A DNA stretch of 64,000 bases from Paraburkholderia polaris (GTDB lineage Bacteria; Pseudomonadota; Gammaproteobacteria; Burkholderiales; Burkholderiaceae). Under the pieces are notes generated by a model that saw only the letters and a program-made list of their open reading frames with translations, was not told the origin of the DNA and did no database searches. Below, one piece after another: positions 8,704-17,566 of this stretch (position 1 is its first letter; every line of letters begins with the position of its first letter). The stretch is taken from positions 1 to 64,000 of the forward strand of contig NZ_JABBGJ010000006.1 in assembly GCF_012927345.1 (NCBI RefSeq), in the 5' to 3' direction. A program made the translations under genes and the position numbers.

Positions 8704-9653
8704 CGACGCAGCCTCGGGTTGGATACGATTTGACACAGGTCGGCGATCAACACCAACGCGAGATACGCCGCGCAGAACACCATCACGCAGCCCTGCACAA
8801 GCGGCATGTCACGGTTGGTGACGGCATCCACCATCAGGCTCGCAAGGCCGGGATAGTTGAAGATCGACTCCACGATCACCACGCCGCCGAACAGATACGA
8901 CAGGCTCAATGCCACTGCATTGGCAATCGGCCCAATGGTGTTGGGCAACACATGCCGCAGCACCACGCGCGCGGGTGAGGCACCCTTGAGCACGGCCATT
9001 TCCACATACGACGAATTGAGCTGATCGAGCACCGCAGCCCGCGTCATGCGCGCCATCTGCGCGACGATCACGCAGCACAGCGTCATCACCGGCATCGCGT
9101 AGATGCGCAGCAGTGCGCCGAACGAATGCACCTCCGAGAGATACGACAGCGCGGGCAGCCAGCGCAGCTTGACGGCGAAGATCAGCACGGCGATCGTCGC
9201 GATCAGAAACTCCGGCACAGCCACCGTCGACAGCGTGAGCACGTTGAGCGTGCGATCGAGCAGCGAGCCGCGGAACATTGCCGACGAAATACCGATCAAC
9301 AACGCCACCGGCACCGAGACCAGCGACGTCAGACCCGCCAGCACCAGCGAATTTGGCAGGCGCGTCGCGATCAGCTCGCTGACCGGCAGATTGTTCGACA
9401 GCGAGGTGCCGAAGTTGCCGCTGACAATATGAATGAGCCACTCGAAGTAGCGTTGCAGCGCCGGCTGGTCGAGGCCGAACTGATGCCGCAATGCCGCGAC
9501 GGCTTCGGGTGTGGCTGCCTGGCCAAGCGCCTGTTGAGCGGCATCGCCGGGCAGCAGCCCGGTGATGGCGAACACGACCGCCGAGACCAGCAGCAGCGTA
9601 AGCAGCGCGAGGCCAAGGCGCGCGGCGATGAGTCGTTGCACGTGTGCTTTCAT
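8700..9653 (-). CDS. Dipeptide-type ABC transporter permease (DppB-like)
   Basis: A 317-residue permease with an N-terminal membrane anchor (LGLALLTLLLVSAVVFAITG), the LPGDAA motif common in DppB proteins, and an EAA-like loop around LKGASPARVVLRHVLPNTIG. It is preceded by a 195-bp gap after the binding-protein gene that contains a strong hairpin. Confidence 0.9.
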   Translation of the reverse strand: MKAHVQRLIAARLGLALLTLLLVSAVVFAITGLLPGDAAQQALGQAATPEAVAALRHQFGLDQPALQRYFEWLIHIVSGNFGTSLSNNLPVSELIATRLPNSLVLAGLTSLVSVPVALLIGISSAMFRGSLLDRTLNVLTLSTVAVPEFLIATIAVLIFAVKLRWLPALSYLSEVHSFGALLRIYAMPVMTLCCVIVAQMARMTRAAVLDQLNSSYVEMAVLKGASPARVVLRHVLPNTIGPIANAVALSLSYLFGGVVIVESIFNYPGLASLMVDAVTNRDMPLVQGCVMVFCAAYLALVLIADLCQIVSNPRLRR

Positions 9654-9677
9654 CGAAGTCGGCTCCTAGGTTGAAGC

Positions 9678-9704
9678 CGCACGCCGCTTGATGCGCGGCG
9701 TGCG
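9678..9704. repeat. 10-bp stem hairpin between binding-protein and permease genes
   Basis: A perfect 10+10 bp inverted repeat (CGCACGCCGC / GCGGCGTGCG, 7-nt loop), 25 bp upstream of the dppB-like start. There is no T-tract, so it is more likely an mRNA-stabilising or attenuating element that lowers permease expression relative to the abundant binding protein. Confidence 0.55.
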
Positions 9705-9790
9705 TGTTGCCGGGTGTGACTTTCCAGTTCGTCAGACTGGAAATCCTTCCTTACTGCTGGTCAGGCGGGACCACCTTAGGCGTTGCTGTT

Positions 9791-9848
9791 CAGGCGCGGC
9801 CGGCTTAGGCGCGGCCGGCCAGGCGCAGCCGCCTCAGGCACGGCCCGC
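9791..9848. repeat. Four imperfect ~14-bp direct repeats
   Basis: CAGGCGCGGCCGGC is followed by TTAGGCGCGGCCGGC, CAGGCGCAGCCGCCT and CAGGCACGGCCCGC, packed head to tail immediately after the binding-protein stop codon. Being GC-rich and self-complementary (GGCCGGC), they can fold. Their role is unknown. Confidence 0.6.
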
Positions 9849-11465
9849 TCAGCTTTCCAGCCAGACGTTTTCCGCGAACATGAAACCCATCAGGCCAGCC
9901 AGCGGAATCGAGCTAAGCCCCTTGAGTTTCGTCGTGTGAGCATCGATCGAACTCTGGAACATCGGAATGCCGGTACCGCCGGTTTCATGCACCAGCACCT
10001 GCATGTCGCCGTAGATCTTCTTGCGCTTCGCATCGTCCGGTTCGCCGCGTGCGGCCAACAGCAACTGGTCGAACTTCGGGCTCTTCCAGTTCGCTTCGTT
10101 CCACGGTGCGTCCGACTTGTAGAACTGGGTGAAAATCACGTCGGCGCTCGGACGCGCGTTGACGTTACCGAAACCCAGCGGATGCTTCATCCAGTGGTTC
10201 GACCAGTAGCCGTCGGCCGGCACACGCGACACCTGAAGATTCAGACCGGCCTGGGGCGCGACCTGCTGAAGGAACATCGCCATTTCAACCGAACCGTCCG
10301 CCGCCGGCGACGCGAAAATCTGGATCGGCGCGCTGCCGACCTTGGCTTTCTGGAAGTGGAACTTCGCCTTGTCCGGATCGAACGTACGCTGCGGCAAACC
10401 GGCCAGGTAATACTTGTTGGTCGGATCGATAGGCTGATCGTTGCCGATCGCGCCATAACCCTGGAAGATCGCCCGGCGCATCTGCTCGCGATCCTGCAGG
10501 TACATCATGCCTCGACGAAAATCATCGTTGCCGGTAATGCCACCTTCGTCGCGAACAATCAGGTCGGTGTACTGGCCCGTTTTGGTCTCCAGCACCGAGA
10601 AACCGCTGGCGCCCTTGATCTGGTTCGTCGAGCGCGGGCTTACCGCGTTGATCAACTGGACGTCGCCCGAGAGCAGTGCGTTCACGCGCGCGGATTCGTC
10701 GCCGATGCCAATCAATTCGACTTCGTCGAGGTGCGGCAGGCCCGGCTTCCAGTAATTCGCGTTCTTCACGCCGACCGTACGCACACCCGGCGAGAATTCC
10801 TTGACCTTGAACGGGCCGGTGCCGATCGCTGTTTTGAAATCCTTGGTGCCGTCCTTGATGATCTGGAAATGCGAGGTGGCGAGAATCACCGGCAGATCGG
10901 CATTCGGACCGTCCAGCGTGATCGTCACTTCGTTCGGGCCCGTCGCCTTCACATCCTTGATCTGATCGGCAAGCGTCTTCGCCTTCGATGCCGTCGCCGG
11001 ATCCTTGTGCCGCATGATCGAATACACGACGTCCGCCGGCGTGAGCGCCTTGCCGTCGTGGAACTGCACGCCGGTGCGCAGCTTGACGACCCACACCGTC
11101 GCATCCTTCGTGTCCAGCGAGGTGGCGAGCGCCATCTTCGCGCCGAGATGCGAATCGAGTTCGGTCAGGCAGTTGTAGAACATGAAGCCGCGGACATAGT
11201 CCGTCCCGAGCGCGCCCTTGGCCGGATCGAGCGTGTCGGCGGCCGATGCGGACTGCGTCGCCACCCGGATCTTGCCGCCCTGCTTCGGCTTCGCCTGCGC
11301 AAAAGCCGCACCGCTCGCGCTCAACAGGCCGGCGCCCGTCACCGACATCATGCCGGCAGCGGCCATCGCGCGCAGCACGCCGCGCCGCGACGCGCCTTTT
11401 GACGTCAATCGCTCCAACCCGGTGCCGAGTTGAAGAGCGTCATATTGCGAGTTTTCCTTATTCAT
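9849..11465 (-). CDS. Periplasmic dipeptide-type substrate-binding protein, Tat-exported
   Basis: A 538-residue SBP_bac_5 family protein. The N terminus has a twin-arginine signal (SRRGVLRAMAAAG) followed by a hydrophobic stretch and GAAFAQA, so Tat export is expected. The body contains family segments such as LRTGVQFHDGKALTPADVVYSI. GGAGAAG precedes the ATG. It determines substrate choice for the importer; binding-site residues cannot be read by eye, so peptide, opine or other amino-acid conjugate remain possible. Confidence 0.92.
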   Translation of the reverse strand: MNKENSQYDALQLGTGLERLTSKGASRRGVLRAMAAAGMMSVTGAGLLSASGAAFAQAKPKQGGKIRVATQSASAADTLDPAKGALGTDYVRGFMFYNCLTELDSHLGAKMALATSLDTKDATVWVVKLRTGVQFHDGKALTPADVVYSIMRHKDPATASKAKTLADQIKDVKATGPNEVTITLDGPNADLPVILATSHFQIIKDGTKDFKTAIGTGPFKVKEFSPGVRTVGVKNANYWKPGLPHLDEVELIGIGDESARVNALLSGDVQLINAVSPRSTNQIKGASGFSVLETKTGQYTDLIVRDEGGITGNDDFRRGMMYLQDREQMRRAIFQGYGAIGNDQPIDPTNKYYLAGLPQRTFDPDKAKFHFQKAKVGSAPIQIFASPAADGSVEMAMFLQQVAPQAGLNLQVSRVPADGYWSNHWMKHPLGFGNVNARPSADVIFTQFYKSDAPWNEANWKSPKFDQLLLAARGEPDDAKRKKIYGDMQVLVHETGGTGIPMFQSSIDAHTTKLKGLSSIPLAGLMGFMFAENVWLES

Positions 11466-11533
11466 CGAACTTCTCCGCGAGGGTGACAGGGATAGCTGCG
11501 TGGTTTTTTAATGGCAAATACAACAATGAGAAA

Positions 11534-12808
11534 TCAATAAAAAATGTCTTTGATGCGGTAGTACGTCCCCACCAGCGGCAGGAACCAGGGTTTGCCGGTG
11601 TGGCCTGGAATCGCGGGCCACTCGGACTCGCGCCACGGATTGCGCTCTTCGTGGCCGTCCATCACGTCGGCCATCACCTGGCCCATGTGCGTCGACATCT
11701 GCGTGCCGTGGCCGCTGTAACCCAGCGAGAAGTAAATCCCGTCGTGTTGCCCGGCATGCGGCAGACGGTCGGCGGTCATATCCACGAGACCGCCCCAGCA
11801 ATAGTCGATGCGCGCGTTAGCCAGCATCGGAAACATCGCGGCGAGACCTTGCTGCAGAATCCTTCCGCTCTTCGCGTCCGACGGCCGCTCAGACGCCGTG
11901 AAGCGCGCACGGCCACCGAACAGCAAACGTGAATCGGGCGTCACGCGGAAGTAGTTGTGCATCAGGCGCGTGGTCGTGTACGCACGGCGGTTCGGAAACA
12001 CCTGTGCCAGCAGTTCCGGCGATAGCGGCTCCGTCACGACGATGAACGAACCCACCGGTGCGAGACGACGCCGATACCAGCCGAACGGACCGTGCCGCGA
12101 CGGGCCGGTGGCGATCAACACCTGCTTCGCGCGCACTTCACCGCGTGCGGTGGTGACCTTGAAGCCACTGCCGTCCTTCGCGATCGCCGTGACCGCCGCG
12201 TTTTCATACAGCTTCGCGCCGCGACGAACCGCGGCATCGGCGAGTCCGACCGTGAACTTGCCCATATGCATCTGGCCGCCGTGCCGTTGCAGCAATCCGC
12301 CGTAAAAACTGTCCGACTGGATTTCGCTGCGAATCCGCTCACGCCCGATTAGTTCGATATCCGTATCGACTTCTCGTCGGATCAATTCCGCCGTCTTTTC
12401 CAGATGCGCGAAGTGATGCGGTTTCGACGCCAGCTTCAGCTTGCCGGTCGCGCTGTAATTGCAGTCGATGTTTTCCTCGCGAATCAGACGCTCGACCGTG
12501 TCGACCGCATCCGAAAACGCGCGGTAGCAGGCGCTCGCACGCTCCACACCCAGTTGCGCAACCAGCGCGACGAAATCCTGCGCGACGCCGGTATTGACCT
12601 GCCCGCCGTTGCGCCCGGACGCGCCGCCGCCAATGCGCCCCGCGTCGAGCACCGTCACCAAGGCGCCGCGCTTGCCCAACGCCTGCGCCGCCGACAGGCC
12701 GGTGAAGCCACCACCGATCACGGCGACATCGGCCTGGCCCTCGACCGGACCTTCACACGCCGAAACGAGCGCCGGTGCGGTATCGAGCCAATAGGAATCG
12801 AGCTTCAT
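11534..12808 (-). CDS. FAD-dependent oxidoreductase, PuuB/DAO family
   Basis: The 424-residue protein starts MKLDSYWLDTAPALVSA and has the FAD motif VAVIGGGFTGLSAAQALGKRG. It resembles gamma-glutamylputrescine oxidase and related amine oxidases (FSLGYSGHGTQMSTHMGQ near the C terminus). The ATG at 12808 has AAGGAC upstream and is preferred to an in-frame TTG at 12832. It probably oxidises an amine released from the imported substrate to an aldehyde, which the operon's aldehyde dehydrogenase would then handle. Confidence 0.87.
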   Translation of the reverse strand: MKLDSYWLDTAPALVSACEGPVEGQADVAVIGGGFTGLSAAQALGKRGALVTVLDAGRIGGGASGRNGGQVNTGVAQDFVALVAQLGVERASACYRAFSDAVDTVERLIREENIDCNYSATGKLKLASKPHHFAHLEKTAELIRREVDTDIELIGRERIRSEIQSDSFYGGLLQRHGGQMHMGKFTVGLADAAVRRGAKLYENAAVTAIAKDGSGFKVTTARGEVRAKQVLIATGPSRHGPFGWYRRRLAPVGSFIVVTEPLSPELLAQVFPNRRAYTTTRLMHNYFRVTPDSRLLFGGRARFTASERPSDAKSGRILQQGLAAMFPMLANARIDYCWGGLVDMTADRLPHAGQHDGIYFSLGYSGHGTQMSTHMGQVMADVMDGHEERNPWRESEWPAIPGHTGKPWFLPLVGTYYRIKDIFY

Positions 12809-12847
12809 CCGGTCTGTCCTTGAGATGGGCAATGGGGCAATCGACGC

Positions 12848-13516
12848 TTACAGGCCGAGTTCCGCGGCCAGCTGCGGAAGGTCGTTGACTTCGTAGTACT
12901 GGTAGTACGGCGTCGACGGTTCGTGGCCGCGATTGACGAAGGCCTTGTGCTTGATGCCCAGGTCGTGTGCGGTCATCAGGTCGTAGCGCAAGCTCGACGA
13001 CACGTGCAGCACGTCTTCCGGATTGCAGTTCAGCTGGTCGAACATGTATTCGAAGCCTTGCATGCGCGGCTTGTACGACTGCGCCTGCTCCGCGGTGAAG
13101 ACTGCGTGGAACGGCGCGCCGAGCTTGTCGACGTTGCTCTGGATCTGGTTGTTCGACGCGTTCGACAGGATCACCAGCTTGTACTTCTTCGCCAGACGCG
13201 AGAGGCCTTCCGGCACGTCCGGATGCGGACCCCAGGTCGGCACAGCCAGGTATATCTTCTCGGCTTCCTTTTCATCGAACGCGACGTTCATGCGCTTGCA
13301 GGCGCGGCGCAATGCGTTGACCACCACGTCGCGATACGGCTTCCATGCGCCGAGCACTTCGTCGCGGCGATAGCCCGCGTAGAACGCGACGAGCTTTTCC
13401 AGGTCTTCGGCGTTCAGCAGGTGGCCGAACATTTCGCGGGTCATGTCGGCCATACGGAACTTCGTGAGCGTGCCGTAGCAGTCAAAGGTGATGTATTTCG
13501 GTTCGAATTCGATCAT
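12848..13516 (-). CDS. HAD-superfamily hydrolase, haloacid dehalogenase type II
   Basis: The 222-residue protein has motif I FDCYGTLTK (nucleophile Asp in FDCYG), motif II LVILSNASN, a motif III lysine in SYKPRMQGFEYM and motif IV VSSSLRYDLMTAHDLG. This is the L-2-haloacid dehalogenase-like layout. Such proteins often sit in amine-catabolic operons without a proven dehalogenase role. AGGAC precedes the ATG; the gap to the DAO gene is 39 bp. Confidence 0.87.
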   Translation of the reverse strand: MIEFEPKYITFDCYGTLTKFRMADMTREMFGHLLNAEDLEKLVAFYAGYRRDEVLGAWKPYRDVVVNALRRACKRMNVAFDEKEAEKIYLAVPTWGPHPDVPEGLSRLAKKYKLVILSNASNNQIQSNVDKLGAPFHAVFTAEQAQSYKPRMQGFEYMFDQLNCNPEDVLHVSSSLRYDLMTAHDLGIKHKAFVNRGHEPSTPYYQYYEVNDLPQLAAELGL

Positions 13517-13781
13517 GGTGCAGTCCTATCGTTGTGATGAACTCGCGGCGAGTTCAGTGGCGAAAACAGGGGCAACTGTGTTGCATGGGACCGGAGTAAG
13601 GGCTTTGCACCAACTCCGGATCGACAAAGCTAATTCCTGTAAAAGATTTAATCAGCGCAAAAACATAGATGTTCCTGATTCGGGCAGTGCTGATGACACA
13701 AACCATGCGTTTTGAGGCCGTTGCGCAGCACAGTCTGCGGTGGTCGGGCTGGAAGCCCCGCCCGTATTGGCTTTGCGGGAA

Positions 13782-15272
13782 TCAGGCCCGCAGGTCGATC
13801 AACACGCTCTTGAAACGCAGGTTTGCTTCGTAAGCCTGGCGGCCGAGGTCTTTGCCGATGCCGGAGCGCTTGTAGCCGCCGGTGGGGATCATGAAGTCGG
13901 AGGTGCGACCGTAACGGTTGACCCAGACCGTCCCCGCCTCGAGGCCGCGCACGAAGCGCAGCGCCCGGCCGAGGTCGGCGGTGTGCACGCCGGCAGCGAG
14001 CCCGTACTCGGGATGCTGGGCGAGCGAGAGCGCTTCTTCCTCGGTGTCGAAGGTCTGCAGCGTCAGCACAGGGCCGAACACTTCCTCGCGCACGGCCTCG
14101 GAGTGGGCGGTGACGTCCGTCAGGAGCGTCGGTGTATAGAACGCGCCGCTCGATCCACCCGCCGCCCCGCCGTCAGCCCGCACGCCGCCGTAGCGCAGCG
14201 TCGCGCCCGCATCCAGCGTGCGCCCAACGATCCCTTCGATGCGCGCCGCCTGTGGCGCGGAGATGATCGGCGACAACGTGGTGCCGGCGGCCCACGTCGC
14301 GCCCGGTTTCAACTCGGCGAAGACCTTGCCGATCCGCTCGGCCAGCGGCTCCGCCAGGCTTCGCTCGACCAGCAGCCGCGAGCCTGCCACGCACACCTGG
14401 CCGGCATTGCCGGTGATGGCGCCGGCGATCCGGCGTGCCACGTCGTCGAGACGCGGAGCGTCGGCGAACACGATTTGCGGGCTCTTGCCGCCCAGTTCGA
14501 GCGTGACTGGCTTGGTGCCGCTATTGGCACAGGCCGCCATGATCGCGGCGCCGGTACGCGTGGAGCCAGTGAAGGTGACCTTGCTGATCTTCGGATGGCG
14601 CACCAGTTCGTCGCCGGTGACGCGACCGTCGCCTTGCACCACGTTGAAGATGCCCGCAGGCACGCCCGCCTGCACGGCCAGTTCGGCGAGCCGCAAGACC
14701 GAGAACGGCGTCATCTCCGAAGGCTTCAGCACCACCGCGTTGCCCGCCGCCAGTGCAGGGGCGATCTTCCATGAAGCCATCACCAGCGGGAAATTCCACG
14801 GCGCGATTGCGCCGATCACGCCGTACGGTTCGGCGATCGTCATGCCGAGATGGTCGTGATCGGTTGCCGCCACGTCGCCGCCCAGCTTGTCGGCGAACTC
14901 CGCGTAGAAGCGGATGCCTTCGGCGGTGAACGGCACATCCCAGCCAATTGCCTGAGCAATCGGGCGGGTCGAACCGAGCGCCTCCAGACGGCCTAAAAAC
15001 GGCGCATCGGCTTCGACCAGCTCGGCGAAGCGGCGCAGGATCTTCGCGCGCTCACGCGGCGCCATGCGCGCCCAGCCGCTCGTTCTGAAGGCCTGCCACG
15101 CGTTCTCCACCGCGCGATCCACCATCTGCGCGTCGGCGAGCGGCACGGAGGCATAGATCACGCCATCCGAGGGGCGCGCCACCTCGATGCGGCGCCCGCC
15201 AGCATCGACATACTCACCGCCGATGAAATGCCCGCTGCGAATCGCGACGTCGTCCGGATTGAAGCTGTCCAT
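13782..15272 (-). CDS. NAD(P)-dependent aldehyde dehydrogenase
   Basis: A 496-residue ALDH. It shows VIGAIAPWNFPLVMASWKIA, the catalytic glutamate in TLELGGKSPQIVF and the catalytic cysteine in NAGQVCVAGSRLLVE. The start at 15272 follows AGGACA and matches the normal family length; the upstream extension is not conserved-looking. It is the promoter-proximal gene of the leftward operon and is the likely oxidant of an aminoaldehyde or aldehyde made by the flavoenzymes downstream. A 265-bp gap follows before the HAD gene, where a second promoter could lie. Confidence 0.92.
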   Translation of the reverse strand: MDSFNPDDVAIRSGHFIGGEYVDAGGRRIEVARPSDGVIYASVPLADAQMVDRAVENAWQAFRTSGWARMAPRERAKILRRFAELVEADAPFLGRLEALGSTRPIAQAIGWDVPFTAEGIRFYAEFADKLGGDVAATDHDHLGMTIAEPYGVIGAIAPWNFPLVMASWKIAPALAAGNAVVLKPSEMTPFSVLRLAELAVQAGVPAGIFNVVQGDGRVTGDELVRHPKISKVTFTGSTRTGAAIMAACANSGTKPVTLELGGKSPQIVFADAPRLDDVARRIAGAITGNAGQVCVAGSRLLVERSLAEPLAERIGKVFAELKPGATWAAGTTLSPIISAPQAARIEGIVGRTLDAGATLRYGGVRADGGAAGGSSGAFYTPTLLTDVTAHSEAVREEVFGPVLTLQTFDTEEEALSLAQHPEYGLAAGVHTADLGRALRFVRGLEAGTVWVNRYGRTSDFMIPTGGYKRSGIGKDLGRQAYEANLRFKSVLIDLRA

Positions 15273-15550
15273 GAGAAAGTGTCCTGTGTGACTGGCTGTT
15301 AGTCCCGGGCGGTGCGTCTTAACAACGCCGCCGCCATGACAAAATCGTAGAGCCGCGGGCCTGGCATATGTCGCCGACAAAAATCCCTGCGCAGCAGAAC
15401 GCGCCTGTAATGAGCGATGAAACGCAGCGTTTTACATCGATTTGCGAAGCGGCCCGTTCGAACGCGCCGGATAAAAAGATCGTCCTAGTCACGCCGCGCA
15501 CCGGATGACAAAGTGACGGCGTAAGCCTTCAGCCATTCAGGGAGTACGGC

Positions 15551-16450
15551 GTGTCCGATTCGATTACCTATAGACCCTTCACCCACGACGACATCGCCGC
15601 CGCGCACGCGCTGACGGTCGAACTCAAATGGCCGCATCGCGCGGACGACTGGAGGTTCGTCGCGCAGCTGGGTGTGGGGTTCGTCGCGGAAGACGCGAGC
15701 GGCGTGATCGGCACGGCGCTGTGCTGGAAATACGGCGCCGACCGGGCCTCGCTGGGGATGGTGATCGTGTCGCCCGAGCAGCAAGGGCGAGGCATCGGCA
15801 GGAAGCTGATGGAGTTGGTGCTGGAAGAACTCGGCAGCCGCGTCACGTTTCTGCACGCCACCGCCGCCGGTCAGCCTTTGTATGAAAAGCTCGGCTTTCG
15901 CGCGGTTGGCACGCTCGACCAACATCAGGGCGCCGCATTCCAGCCGCCGCTCGTCTCCTTGCCGCCAGGGGAGCGCCTGCGTCCGCTCGGCTCGAGCGAT
16001 ACAGCACGGCTGGTCGAACTGGCGTCGCAGGCAAGCGGCCTGGATCGTGCAGAAGTCTTGCCCGCACTATTGAGCGCCGCCGATGGCATCGCCCTCGATC
16101 GCGACGGTGAATTGGTCGGCTTCGCGTTGTTTCGCCGCTTCGGACGGGGCTTTGCGATCGGACCGGTAGTCGCGCCCGAGTCGAAGGATTCGAGCCGCGC
16201 AAAAGCATTGATCAGTCACTGGCTGGCGCTCAACGAAGGCGTGTTCGTGCGTATCGACACGCCAGGCGAGAGCGGGCTGACCGAATGGCTGACGCAGTTG
16301 GGGCTGCCGCGGGTGGATACGGTCGTCAAAATGGTTCGGCACGCCACACCGGCTGATCTTGCGGGTGCCGGCACCGCCAGTACCGGCAGCGCTGTCGGCA
16401 AGGACGCGCCCTATCTGCAATACGGCATCATCAACCAGGCGATCTGCTGA
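15551..16450 (+). CDS. GNAT-family N-acetyltransferase with two GNAT-like halves
   Basis: The 299-residue protein has an N-terminal GNAT domain with the acetyl-CoA loop around SPEQQGRGIGRKLMELVLEE. A second, weaker GNAT-like half (about 150-290) ends VDTVVKMVRH. It starts at GTG with GGAG 8 bp upstream. It is separated by 6 bp from the ghrA-like gene, so they are cotranscribed. It may acetylate an amine or amino acid related to the aminotransferase downstream. Confidence 0.85.
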   Translation: MSDSITYRPFTHDDIAAAHALTVELKWPHRADDWRFVAQLGVGFVAEDASGVIGTALCWKYGADRASLGMVIVSPEQQGRGIGRKLMELVLEELGSRVTFLHATAAGQPLYEKLGFRAVGTLDQHQGAAFQPPLVSLPPGERLRPLGSSDTARLVELASQASGLDRAEVLPALLSAADGIALDRDGELVGFALFRRFGRGFAIGPVVAPESKDSSRAKALISHWLALNEGVFVRIDTPGESGLTEWLTQLGLPRVDTVVKMVRHATPADLAGAGTASTGSAVGKDAPYLQYGIINQAIC

Positions 16451-16456
16451 TCCATC

Positions 16457-17383
16457 ATGGCCTTCCTTTATAAAGCCGACCCGGCGCGCGGCGCGCAATG
16501 GGCGAAACTCTTCGCGCAGAAAGCACCGAACCTGCCGTTCCACATCTGGCCCGATCTCGGCGACCCGACCGCAATCCGCTACCTCGCCGCCTGGCAGCCG
16601 CCGGAAAATCCCACCCGCGCTTTCCCGAACCTCGAAATCGTGTTCTCGGTCGGCGCGGGCATCGACCAGTTCGACCTGTCAGGCGTGCCGGCCCATATAC
16701 CGGTGGTGCGAATGATCGAGCCGGGCATTGTTGAAGGGATGGTCGAATACGTCACGCAAGCCGTGCTGACAATTCACCGCGATCTGTTCGACTACGGTCT
16801 TCAGCAACAACAGCAGGTCTGGCGCGAACTGCCGCTCAAGCCGGCCAGTGCTCGCCGCATTGGCGTGCTGGGGCTCGGCGTGCTGGGCACTGCGGTGCTG
16901 GAAAAGCTGCACCTGTTCGGCTTTGACTGCGCGGGTTGGAGCCGTTCGCCTCGCGAGATCGAGGGCGTCGATTGCTATGCGGGTGAAGGCGCCCTGGATG
17001 AGTTTCTCGCCCGCACCGACATGCTGATCTGCCTGCTGCCGCTCACGGCCGCCACACGCGGCCTGCTCAATGCCGGGTTGTTCGCGAGGCTGCCGCGCGG
17101 TGCGTCGCTGATTCAAACGGGCCGCGGTCCGCACCTGAACCAGGATGATCTGCTGGCGGCGCTGGAGAGCGGCCAGTTGCACAACGCCATTCTCGACGTC
17201 ACCGATCCCGAGCCGCTGCCCGCCGGTCATCCGTTGTGGACGCATCCCCGGGTGCGTATCACACCCCATATCGCCAGCGCGACAAGGCCCGAGAGCGCCG
17301 TCGACGTGGTGCTCGAGAATCTGCGCCGCCATCGCGAAGGTCTGCCGATGCTCGGTCAGATTGACCGAACCCAGGGATATTGA
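16457..17383 (+). CDS. ghrA: Glyoxylate/hydroxypyruvate reductase A-like 2-hydroxyacid dehydrogenase
   Basis: The 308-residue protein resembles GhrA, with FSVGAGIDQFDL, NAD motif GVLGLGVLGTAVLEKL, catalytic arginine in QTGRGPHLNQDDL, acid DPEPLP and catalytic histidine in RITPHIAS. It reduces glyoxylate or hydroxypyruvate with NAD(P)H. The pairing with GNAT and aminotransferase genes suggests handling of a 2-oxo acid produced by transamination, but the exact substrate is inferred. Confidence 0.88.
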   Translation: MAFLYKADPARGAQWAKLFAQKAPNLPFHIWPDLGDPTAIRYLAAWQPPENPTRAFPNLEIVFSVGAGIDQFDLSGVPAHIPVVRMIEPGIVEGMVEYVTQAVLTIHRDLFDYGLQQQQQVWRELPLKPASARRIGVLGLGVLGTAVLEKLHLFGFDCAGWSRSPREIEGVDCYAGEGALDEFLARTDMLICLLPLTAATRGLLNAGLFARLPRGASLIQTGRGPHLNQDDLLAALESGQLHNAILDVTDPEPLPAGHPLWTHPRVRITPHIASATRPESAVDVVLENLRRHREGLPMLGQIDRTQGY

Positions 17384-17401
17384 ACGCCGCGCTGAACGAA
17401 A

Positions 17402-17422
17402 CGCCCGCCGGGCGCGGTTTTT
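17402..17422 (+). terminator. Possible intrinsic terminator after ghrA
   Basis: CGCCC-GCC-GGGCG stem-loop followed after CGG by a run of five Ts, 18 bp downstream of the ghrA stop. The short stem makes it a moderate candidate. Confidence 0.45.
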
Positions 17423-17566
17423 CAACGTCCGCAGCAGAAAATGCTAAGGGCATGCATCAAAACGCGTCGGGCGCGCTTTTCAGACAATTGTTTAGGTGAG
17501 CAGGCGATCGTCGTGGGTCAGTAGTATGGAACGGTCAACAGCCCTTTCCCGCGACGAGAAACCATC

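Noticed and set aside
9783..11402. 539-aa plus-strand ORF opposite the binding protein
   Set aside because: Arg/His-rich shadow of the well-supported SBP gene on the other strand; no motif and no ribosome site.
12809..12832. TTG start extending the PuuB-like protein by 8 residues
   Set aside because: The ATG at 12808 has a clear AAGGAC site and family-like N terminus.
13775..13791. GCGGG/CCCGC hairpin at the aldehyde dehydrogenase stop as a terminator
   Set aside because: Only a 5-bp stem, no T-run, and downstream genes appear to be in the same operon.
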